Shown: piece after piece, positions 1 to 4,843 of the stretch
Numbering within the stretch: position 1 is the stretch's first letter
Layout: every line of letters starts with the position of its first letter
DNA from: Chloroflexota bacterium
GTDB lineage: Bacteria > Chloroflexota > Dehalococcoidia > Dehalococcoidales > WRFJ01
NCBI GenBank assembly: GCA_009778865.1
Contig: WRFJ01000039.1
Location: 1-7,414 of the forward strand
Direction of reading: 5' to 3'
Length of the DNA stretch: 7,414 bases
The notes under the pieces: model-generated
Told to the model about the DNA's origin: nothing
The model's input: only the letters and a program-made list of their open reading frames with translations
Database searches by the model: none
Program-made: the position numbers and the translations under genes

Positions 1-156
1 ACTGTGCATCCGGAAACCATCAAACGTCTATGTCGTAACGGTGAATTGCCGGCTGCCAAATTCGGCAATGCCTGGCTTATTTTACGCAAAGACTTGGACG
101 AGTTTGCCCGCACATATGTGCCCAGGCGCGGTGCTCGCAGCAAGATAAATTATTAA
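1..156 (+). CDS. Helix-turn-helix (excisionase/MerR-like) DNA-binding protein, 3' end only
   Basis: The frame is open from the first base to the TAA at 154-156 and gives the last 51 residues of a protein whose start lies outside the window. The visible part begins TVHPETIKRLCRNGELPAAK and continues through FGNAWLILRKDLDEF. This is the second half of the small winged-helix 'excisionase' or HTH_17 fold: a recognition helix (HPETIKRLCRNGELPA), a wing (AAKFGNAWLI) and a final helix (RKDLDEFAR). The family binds DNA and includes phage excisionases and many small chromosomal regulators. Probably only about 10-15 residues are missing, if this is a stand-alone domain. The tail (PRRGARSK) is basic, which also suits nucleic-acid binding. 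The stop lies 20 nt before the next gene, so the two are probably co-transcribed. The family call is fairly sure; whether it is a regulator or an integrase partner cannot be told. Confidence 0.8.
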   Translation, partial: TVHPETIKRLCRNGELPAAKFGNAWLILRKDLDEFARTYVPRRGARSKINY

Positions 157-163
157 AATTAAA

Positions 164-168
164 AAGGA
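164..168 (+). promoter_or_regulatory. Ribosome binding site of the TIG-domain gene
   Basis: AAGGA lies 8 nt before the ATG at 177. It supports this start over any later methionine, and the resulting N-terminus is a proper signal peptide. I see no promoter in the 20 nt between the two genes, so expression probably comes from upstream. Confidence 0.75.
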
Positions 169-176
169 AACCGCAC

Positions 177-2021
177 ATGAAAATTAATATTTTTAAGAGG
201 ATTGGGGTTACGTTAATTGCTCTCTTCTTTCTTTGTACAGCTACTGCGGCTATGGCCATAGCCGCTACTGGTACTTTTCCCTTTCCTAATGGTGATGTCG
301 CTGTAAAAAATAGCAGCGGTAATGTCGTCACTTCTTTGAAAGAAGGCGATATTGTAACTCTTACTGCTACGTGGCCAGCCATGAGCGCTATGGATACATA
401 TTTTATATATTTATATAATGTGACCTCCGGTGCTGGCGTCTATATAGATGTAGCGCCTATTAATACTCCCAGTGGCGGCACAGGCATATCTGAACTAAAA
501 AATTTAAACTTTGGTTCATCGGCCAATGCGGCAAAACTTAATGAGGTGGGTGGTGGTTTATGCCGCTTTATATACGTACAAATTAGCGGCGTTTCATCGG
601 CTCCTTCTTGGAATACTATCAAAAATAGTGTTATAAGCGATGTAAACACTTATGTCAATACTGGCACTATGCCAAATGATCCTCCTTATCTTGTTAAAGT
701 TGTAAGTGAGATAGAAGTTATTTCTAGACTCTCCTTTCAAGGTACTACTATTGGCAATGTAGGCAGTACGGTTTCTTTAACCGGCAATGGTTTTGGTTCC
801 AACATTAATATTCAATCTATAGTATGGAGAAATACTGTTAGCGGTGCTACTCACGATATTGATGTTACCGGCATGAAAACAGCTGCTGATGGTTCGCTAT
901 CCCTTTCATTTGTTGCACCAGCCTGTGCTCAAGGCACTTATGAAGCCACGGTGACTGATGCTAACGGCACTTCAGGCAAGACTCAGAATATTTATACTAT
1001 TAATCCTAAAGCAACTTTAGATACTATTACCGTGCCGGCCGGAGGTAGCCTTACTGTTTCGGGTACCGGTTTTAGTGGCACTTCAATTACCAAGGTGACT
1101 ATAGATGGTAGTGAACTTATTCTGCTTACGCCTGCTACGATAACTAACGGTTCATTTACAGCTACTGTGTCTATAGCCAGCACCATCTCACCAGGCCTTC
1201 ATGCTTTAGCAGTTATAAATCCTGTCAATAGTAATGCCATAGCAGCCGGTCAGTTTGAAGTGAAAGTTATTACGTTGCTTATTACCGGCAGTGACATGAT
1301 TTATCATAATGCTGTAATAAGAATAGTTGGCACCGGTTATGTACCTGGTGCTACCTATTACGTTAAATTATCTCTATATCAAGGCGGTCTTTTAATATTA
1401 AATGGCGCTTATGATTTAGGTACGGTTACCGCTGATGCGGACGGCGTAATTGATAAAAGCATAACCATAGACGGCTGGTCCCTTACTGATGAGGGCACAG
1501 CGCTTTTTACTGGTAATTCTTATTACATTGCTCTTACTTCTAGTAGCGCCGGCGCTTCGCCGGTCGGTCAACCTGTTGCTATATCTGTAGATAATGTCGG
1601 CCCTGTTGATACTCCTAATCTTGAATCTCCCAAACCAGGCGCTAGCGACGGTAATTTTCCTACTTTTACTTGGAGTGCCGTTACCGATAATAAAAGTGGT
1701 GTATTTTATATTTTAAGAATTTCTAATGACGCGAGTTTTAATGAGAGTGCTATTAAATTTGAATCCGACAGACTTGTCGGAACTACTTTTACTATGACTA
1801 CTCAGTTGGAATCCGGAGCATATTATTGGACAGTTATTGCTTATGATAATATGGGCAACGTATCTAGTGCCCAGCCTTTAGCTCAAATAGTCAAAATAGG
1901 CGGCGTTAATATTAATATAACCGAATTTCCAGTATGGGCCTGGATAGTAATAGGTGCTGTTGTATTGGTAGTAGTTGGCGGTATTATCTATATTATTTAT
2001 CGTCGCAGTGTTATCTACTAA
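177..2021 (+). CDS. Secreted, membrane-anchored IPT/TIG-domain surface protein
   Basis: This 614-residue protein is built for the cell surface. Residues 1-28 are a signal peptide: basic MKINIFKR, a hydrophobic core, and a likely cut after the Ala-rich stretch near AMA. Residues 31-180 form an unassigned Thr/Ser/Gly-rich beta domain. Three Ig-like units follow, marked by the TIG-type core motif: GSTVSLTGNGF (196-206), GGSLTVSGTGF (289-299) and AVIRIVGTGY (379-388), about 90 residues apart. Residues 478-573 look like a fibronectin-III/Ig domain (FTWSAVTDNKSGVFYILRIS, then YYWTVIAYDNMGNVS). One hydrophobic helix at 586-608 and a short RRSVIY tail anchor it with the C-terminus inside. No LPXTG sorting signal or catalytic motif is visible. 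TIG and FnIII domains usually mediate binding or form structural surface layers, so adhesion or envelope structure is an inference. The upstream HTH gene is probably in the same operon. Confidence 0.85.
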   Translation: MKINIFKRIGVTLIALFFLCTATAAMAIAATGTFPFPNGDVAVKNSSGNVVTSLKEGDIVTLTATWPAMSAMDTYFIYLYNVTSGAGVYIDVAPINTPSGGTGISELKNLNFGSSANAAKLNEVGGGLCRFIYVQISGVSSAPSWNTIKNSVISDVNTYVNTGTMPNDPPYLVKVVSEIEVISRLSFQGTTIGNVGSTVSLTGNGFGSNINIQSIVWRNTVSGATHDIDVTGMKTAADGSLSLSFVAPACAQGTYEATVTDANGTSGKTQNIYTINPKATLDTITVPAGGSLTVSGTGFSGTSITKVTIDGSELILLTPATITNGSFTATVSIASTISPGLHALAVINPVNSNAIAAGQFEVKVITLLITGSDMIYHNAVIRIVGTGYVPGATYYVKLSLYQGGLLILNGAYDLGTVTADADGVIDKSITIDGWSLTDEGTALFTGNSYYIALTSSSAGASPVGQPVAISVDNVGPVDTPNLESPKPGASDGNFPTFTWSAVTDNKSGVFYILRISNDASFNESAIKFESDRLVGTTFTMTTQLESGAYYWTVIAYDNMGNVSSAQPLAQIVKIGGVNINITEFPVWAWIVIGAVVLVVVGGIIYIIYRRSVIY

Positions 2022-2036
2022 ATTTAAATCTTAGAT

Positions 2037-2087
2037 CATTAATATAAAACGGGAGTAATATAATAAAACTTCCGTTTTATATTAATG
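2037..2087. terminator. Bidirectional AT-rich terminator hairpin
   Basis: Arms 2037-2055 and 2069-2087 pair over 19 bp (one G-U) around a 13-nt AT loop. The GC part (CGGGAG/CTTCCG) sits next to the loop and is followed by TTTTATATT. Because the outer arm is A-rich on the other side, the minus strand has the same hairpin-plus-T layout. It lies 15 nt after the TIG gene stop and should end that transcript. Confidence 0.75.
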
Positions 2088-2128
2088 TGCCAATACTTAA
2101 AACAATATAAGTTGGCCCATAATTTTTT

Positions 2129-2133
2129 AAGGA
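2129..2133 (+). promoter_or_regulatory. Ribosome binding site that fixes the RNase H start
   Basis: AAGGA lies 5 nt before the ATG at 2139. An in-frame ATG at 2085 would add 18 residues, but it falls inside the terminator stem, has no Shine-Dalgarno sequence, and lengthens the protein beyond the family N-terminus. The 2139 start puts the catalytic aspartate at residue 8, as expected. Confidence 0.8.
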
Positions 2134-2138
2134 AAAAC

Positions 2139-2555
2139 ATGAAACTTATTGTATATTCCGATGGCGCTTGTCGCGGTAATCCAGGAGAAGGATCTGTCGG
2201 TGGTGTCATTAAAAACGACAATAATCAGACTATTGAGGAGATTTCGTATATTATAGGGCCAAGTACCAATAATATAGCCGAATATAAAGCTCTCGTTACT
2301 GCACTAAAACGTGCTCAAGAGTTGGGTGCTACCGAAGTAGAAGCTATAGCTGATAGTGAGCTTTTAGTAAAACAAATTCAGGGCAAATATGCTGTAAAAA
2401 GTACTGTTTTGCGTCCCCTGTATTTAGAAGCCGTGGTTTTAGCTACATCTTTTGCCTCTTTTAAAATACGCCATGTACTGCGTGCGCAAAATCAAAGAGC
2501 AGATTATTTGGCCAATCAAGCTTTTATACATAAACTACGCCTTGACAATAAATAA
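2139..2555 (+). CDS. Ribonuclease HI family protein (type 1 RNase H fold)
   Basis: The 138-residue product begins MKLIVYSDGACRGNPG, the hallmark first strand of RNase H, which cuts the RNA strand of RNA-DNA hybrids in the cytoplasm. The four metal-binding acidic residues are present: D8 (YSDGACRGNPG), E48 (NNIAEYKAL), D72 (ADSELLVKQ) and D122 (NQRADYLAN). H112 in RHVLRAQN lies ten residues before D122, where the family has its mobile histidine. The length and the NIAEY and DSELLVKQIQGKY motifs match the short archaeal-like group lacking the basic protrusion of E. coli RNase HI. Many members of that group are annotated only as 'ribonuclease HI family' or 'reverse transcriptase-like', so I give no symbol. 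The gene stands between a terminator and rnpB; its own promoter is not clear. Likely roles are removing primers and R-loops, inferred from the family. Confidence 0.9.
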   Translation: MKLIVYSDGACRGNPGEGSVGGVIKNDNNQTIEEISYIIGPSTNNIAEYKALVTALKRAQELGATEVEAIADSELLVKQIQGKYAVKSTVLRPLYLEAVVLATSFASFKIRHVLRAQNQRADYLANQAFIHKLRLDNK

Positions 2556-2570
2556 AGTAGTCGCTAGCAT
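2542..2570 (+). promoter_or_regulatory. Promoter of rnpB, overlapping the end of the RNase H gene
   Basis: A perfect TTGACA (2542-2547) lies in the last codons of the RNase H gene. A 17-nt spacer separates it from TAGCAT (2565-2570), a 3/6 match to TATAAT. Initiation about 7 nt later, near 2577, coincides with the first base of the RNase P P1 helix. A perfect TATAAT at 2570-2575 is an alternative -10, but it has only AATAAA at the -35 spacing and would start about 5 nt inside P1. Confidence 0.6.
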
Positions 2571-2576
2571 ATAATT

Positions 2577-2940
2577 GTTAGAGTGAGGCGGGCAATCACT
2601 AGATTTTAGGTCTAGAGGAAAGTCCGGGCTCCTTCGGGCAAAATGCCAGATAACGTCTGGGAAGGGTGACCTTACGGAAAGTGCCACAGAAACATACAGC
2701 TTAAAGCTACATAAGTAGCTTTAAGCAATGGTGAAATGGTGCGGCAAGAGCGCACCGCAGAGCAGGTAACTGTTTGGGCGGGCAAACCCCATTTGGAGCA
2801 AGGCTAAAAAGGAAAGTAAAGTTGGTCCCGAGCTGCTTTCGGGTTAGCTGCAGGAGCCGGTCGGTGACGGTCGGCCTAGATAGATGATTGCCGCCGTTTT
2901 AAAACGGCACAGAACCCGGCTTATAGCCTCGCTCTAACAT
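2577..2940 (+). ncRNA. rnpB: RNase P RNA, bacterial type A
   Basis: This is the catalytic RNA of RNase P, which removes 5' leaders from pre-tRNAs together with the protein RnpA. The landmarks are in order. P1 is a 13-bp helix of 2577-2589 with 2926-2938. P2 is GGCAATCA (2591-2598) with TGATTGCC (2885-2892). P3 is CTAGA/TCTAG (2599-2603, 2611-2615). The conserved AGGAAAGTCCGGGCTCC follows at 2616-2632, then the ACAGAAACATAC region near 2686 and the P11/P12 stretch GGTGCGGCAAGAGCGCACC. P15 is GCTAA/TTAGC (2803-2807, 2844-2848), with GGTTAG near 2842 at the usual L15 CCA-contact region. P19 is GCCGTTTTAAAACGGC (2893-2908). The 3' P4 strand and core are CAGAACCCGGCTTATAG (2910-2926). About 362 nt is normal for type A. 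The exact ends are inferred from P1. Confidence 0.96.
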
Positions 2941-2951
2941 CATATTTTTTT
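2926..2951 (+). terminator. Probable 3' end signal of rnpB
   Basis: The closing P1 strand (2926-2938) is followed closely by a run of seven T (2945-2951). There is no separate local hairpin, so P1 itself, or processing, would have to act with the T-run. Confidence 0.4.
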
Positions 2952-3147
2952 ATAATATCTTACGCTCAGTACCAACCAGGTGTTTTTATATGATTTAGCT
3001 TTAAAAACCATCCTAAAAATGTTACTTTATTAACCAAAAATTTTCTAAAAAATGACTATAAAATAGTAATATTTATTATTTTTATTGACATAAGAAAAAA
3101 CCCCATAGCATGCTGGCGACAGAAAAGCAAGGATCAATTTTATAGTT

Positions 3148-3261
3148 TTATCGACATTTTTTGCCGTTCTTTTCACCGTTTTTGTTCTGATTTTCGGTAA
3201 TGCCTAATTCTTTCTTGCCGTTAAAAGGGCTACGCAAGCGAGAGAAATATTTTTTTATTTT
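3148..3261 (-). other. Doubtful short minus-strand open frame, Lys/Asn/Gly-rich
   Basis: An open stretch of 37 codons ends at the TAA read from 3150 to 3148. Its C-terminal part, KKELGITENQNKNGEKNGKK, is hydrophilic and protein-like, with three NG-K/E-K units. No ATG is present; the only visible possible start is a TTG at 3237-3235, without a clear Shine-Dalgarno sequence, and a stop codon lies just upstream at 3264-3262. Downstream on the same strand is GGGGTTTTTT near 3104-3093, which could end a transcript. It may be a small gene with a rare start, a remnant of a longer gene, or chance in A-rich DNA. Confidence 0.2.
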
Positions 3262-3374
3262 TTATTTTTACCGTCACGTTTATTAAGGCTAATTTTTAAG
3301 TTTTTGAAAGAAAATCGTGTATTTAAGCGATATTTTTGGTATTATTTGCTATGTAAATGCCGTTTTTTAACCGC

Positions 3375-3405
3375 TTGTTTCTCTTATCTTCGTCTAGTGT
3401 ATAAT
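3375..3405 (+). promoter_or_regulatory. Promoter of the 75-residue gene
   Basis: A perfect TATAAT at 3400-3405 has a weak -35 (TTGTTT, 3375-3380) at a 19-nt spacing. Initiation 6-8 nt after the -10 falls at about 3411-3413, directly before the ATG at 3414, which predicts a leaderless mRNA. Confidence 0.6.
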
Positions 3406-3413
3406 ACGCAGCT

Positions 3414-3641
3414 ATGGAAAACGGCTTACTTGCAAAAGAGTTTGTTACTTTTTGTATCGGTGAATGCGCTAACCCAGCCGACTGGGAGAGCCTTTACGAC
3501 TGTATGTGTTGGGCAGCCGGACGTCGCCTATATCGCGGTATGGGTTATAAAGAACTTGCAGATACCGGTGTAGGCTTGGGCCTTTTAGACTTAGATAATA
3601 CTTACGCTTTGGTAAGTCAATTGAGCCCTATGGCCCACTAA
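3414..3641 (+). CDS. Small orphan protein with four cysteines
   Basis: I do not recognise this 75-residue protein. It begins MENGLLAKEFVTFCIGECAN and continues through a likely helix around WESLYDCMCWAAGRRLYRGMGYKEL to a short C-terminal tail (NTYALVSQLSPMAH). It has no signal peptide or membrane segment, so it should be cytoplasmic. Cysteines C14/C18 (CxxxC) and C30/C32 (CxC) could form a metal site or simply lie on helices. The middle (LYDCMCWAAGRRLYRGMGYKELADTGVGLGLLDL) looks like a compact alpha-helical domain. The start is supported by the strong -10 box just upstream, although there is no Shine-Dalgarno sequence. It stands alone between rnpB and pheST, with its own promoter and a following hairpin. 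It looks like a real conserved hypothetical because of its balanced composition and ordered motifs, but that is a judgement. Confidence 0.7.
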   Translation: MENGLLAKEFVTFCIGECANPADWESLYDCMCWAAGRRLYRGMGYKELADTGVGLGLLDLDNTYALVSQLSPMAH

Positions 3642-3674
3642 AGACTTTTAGACAACTACAAATATTTATAATAT

Positions 3675-3705
3675 GCTTTTAATAAAGCATCTTTATGATA
3701 AAAGC
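3675..3705 (+). terminator. Possible terminator hairpin after the 75-residue gene
   Basis: A 13-bp interrupted stem forms from 3675-3687 with 3691-3705, with a CAT loop and a 2-nt bulge (GA, 3697-3698). The T-richness afterwards is weak (AGATTTAGCTTGATTT). A shorter hairpin, ATGCTTT/AAAGCAT (3673-3679, 3684-3690), uses the same bases and excludes it. Confidence 0.4.
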
Positions 3706-3721
3706 AGATTTAGCTTGATTT

Positions 3722-3738
3722 GACGTTTTAAAAACGTC
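3722..3738. repeat. Palindrome next to the pheST -35 box
   Basis: GACGTTTT (3722-3729) and AAAACGTC (3731-3738) are perfect inverted repeats around one A. The repeat ends exactly where the -35 hexamer begins, so it could be an operator or a weak hairpin for upstream transcription. No T-run follows. Confidence 0.5.
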
Positions 3739-3768
3739 TTGTCAATACAATGTCGCTTCTACTATAAT
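3739..3768 (+). promoter_or_regulatory. Promoter of the pheS-pheT operon
   Basis: TTGTCA (3739-3744, 5/6 match) and a perfect TATAAT (3763-3768) are separated by 18 nt. The predicted start near 3775 gives a leader of about 32 nt. That is too short for a T-box or attenuator peptide, and no T-box sequence was seen upstream. Confidence 0.75.
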
Positions 3769-3771
3769 TCA

Positions 3772-3786
3772 ATGTACATAGTACAT
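3772..3786. repeat. Short inverted repeat over the pheST transcription start
   Basis: ATGTAC (3772-3777) and GTACAT (3781-3786) flank ATA. The repeat covers the predicted +1, so it could be an operator half-site pair or a 5'-terminal hairpin of the mRNA. At 6 bp it may be chance. Confidence 0.35.
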
Positions 3787-3806
3787 AAAATAAAGTTGGG
3801 GACAAT

Positions 3807-4841
3807 ATGGAACAACTACAACAGTTAAAAACTTTTGAAAACATTTCTTTAGTTTCTTTGGCGCAGGTGCAAGATGAAAAAGAGTTGGAAGAGTGGCGTG
3901 TGGCTGTTTTAGGCAAAAAAAGCTTGCTTACCTCTGTTATGAAAAGCCTAGCTGAACTAACGCCTGAGCAAAAGAAAACAGTAGGCGAAGCTGCTAACAA
4001 TACTAAGGATGTTTTAAACGAGGCTTTTAGCCAAGCTGCTGTCAATTTTACGGCAACTACAGCTGAAAATACAGGCTTATTAGACATCACTTTACCTGGA
4101 CGCACTCCCGATCTTGGGCGAAAACACATAATATCGGCTATTATAGACGAATGTTGCGATATTTTTTGCGATATGGGCTTTACCATTGCCGAAGGCAATG
4201 AAGTAGAAACTCCGTATTACAATTTTGATGCTTTAAACATGCCGCCGAATCATTCGGCTCGCGATACTATGGATACTTTTTGGCTGGAAGATAAAGACAA
4301 AAACGGTCGTACCAGACTTTTACGTACCCATACTTCGCCCATGCAGGTGCGTTTTATGGAAAAAAACCAGCCGCCCATTCGCATCATAGTACCGGGCAAA
4401 GTATATCGATACGAAGCTACAGACGCCACCCATCTTTCAATGTTCCATCAAATAGAAGGTTTGGCGGTAGGGGAAAATATCACCATGGCCGATCTTAAAG
4501 GGGTACTTATTACCTTCTTAAAACGTTTATTTGGAGAAGATCGTAAAACGCGCTTTAGAGTTGACTATTTTCCCTTTGTTGAACCGGGTGCTGAGATTGC
4601 TATAGATTGTGCTGCTTGTGGTGGCCAAGGTTGTTCTATATGTAAGGGTACTGGTTGGGTGGAAGTGCTGGGAGCCGGCATGGTACATCCGCAAGTATTA
4701 ACTAACGGTGGCGTAGACAATAAGAAATACAGTGGTTTTGCTTTTGGTGTGGGTATTGAACGCATAGCCATGCTAAGATACGGCATAGAAGATATCCGCA
4801 ATTTCTACAATAATGATTTAAGATTTTTGGGGCAGTTTTAA
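3807..4841 (+). CDS. pheS: Phenylalanyl-tRNA synthetase, alpha subunit
   Basis: PheS is the catalytic subunit of the (alpha-beta)2 class II enzyme that activates phenylalanine with ATP and charges tRNA-Phe. At 344 residues it is full length. Residues 1-85 are the N-terminal helical coiled-coil that contacts tRNA (LGKKSLLTSVMKSLAEL at 35-51). The catalytic core follows: LLRTHTSPMQVRFM at 171-184, motif 2 with GKVYRYEATDATHLSMFHQIEG at 197-218, and motif 3 GFAFGVGIERIAMLRYG at 310-326. YFPFVEPGAEIAI and GAGMVHPQVL are typical active-site segments. C268, C271, C276 and C279 form a CxxC-x4-CxxC knuckle that replaces the shorter loop of E. coli PheS; it occurs in many bacterial PheS proteins and may bind zinc. 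The ATG at 3807 is preceded by GGGGA (3798-3802) at a short 4-nt spacing. It is the first gene of the operon and ends 2 nt before pheT. Confidence 0.97.
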   Translation: MEQLQQLKTFENISLVSLAQVQDEKELEEWRVAVLGKKSLLTSVMKSLAELTPEQKKTVGEAANNTKDVLNEAFSQAAVNFTATTAENTGLLDITLPGRTPDLGRKHIISAIIDECCDIFCDMGFTIAEGNEVETPYYNFDALNMPPNHSARDTMDTFWLEDKDKNGRTRLLRTHTSPMQVRFMEKNQPPIRIIVPGKVYRYEATDATHLSMFHQIEGLAVGENITMADLKGVLITFLKRLFGEDRKTRFRVDYFPFVEPGAEIAIDCAACGGQGCSICKGTGWVEVLGAGMVHPQVLTNGGVDNKKYSGFAFGVGIERIAMLRYGIEDIRNFYNNDLRFLGQF

Positions 4842-4843
4842 TT

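Larger units (their letters stand above)
2941..3413. other. AT-rich intergenic region without a convincing gene
   Basis: This stretch of about 473 nt between rnpB and the 75-residue gene is very AT-rich. It has A/T tracts (for example 3249-3269) and scattered CCGTT motifs at about 3164, 3176 and 3218. A plus-strand frame from 3304 has no ribosome binding site, an unusual composition, and overlaps the better-supported gene at 3414. The only protein-like stretch is a short minus-strand frame ending at 3148, described separately. No tRNA, known riboswitch or CRISPR repeat was recognised. Confidence 0.6.

Noticed and set aside
2085..2138. Upstream ATG start for the RNase H gene
   Set aside because: The codon lies inside the terminator stem, lacks a ribosome binding site and adds 18 residues not expected in the family; the ATG at 2139 has AAGGA at 5 nt.
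2111..2138. Possible promoter just before the RNase H gene (CATAAT at 2118-2123)
   Set aside because: The sequence at the -35 spacing is poor (ACTTAA), and initiation would fall on the ribosome binding site.
2893..2908. Perfect palindrome GCCGTTTTAAAACGGC as an operator
   Set aside because: It lies inside rnpB, where it is the P19 hairpin of the RNA.
3085..3111. TTGACA followed by TAGCAT as the promoter of an unannotated RNA
   Set aside because: The spacer is only 15 nt and no structured RNA or gene is recognisable directly downstream.
3304..3573. 89-codon plus-strand frame
   Set aside because: It has no ribosome binding site, an unnatural composition, and overlaps in another frame the 75-residue gene, which has a strong -10 box and a more protein-like sequence.
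3642..3806. T-box riboswitch before pheS
   Set aside because: No T-box consensus (GGTGG...CCGCG) or specifier stem is visible, and the promoter lies only about 40-70 nt before the start codon.
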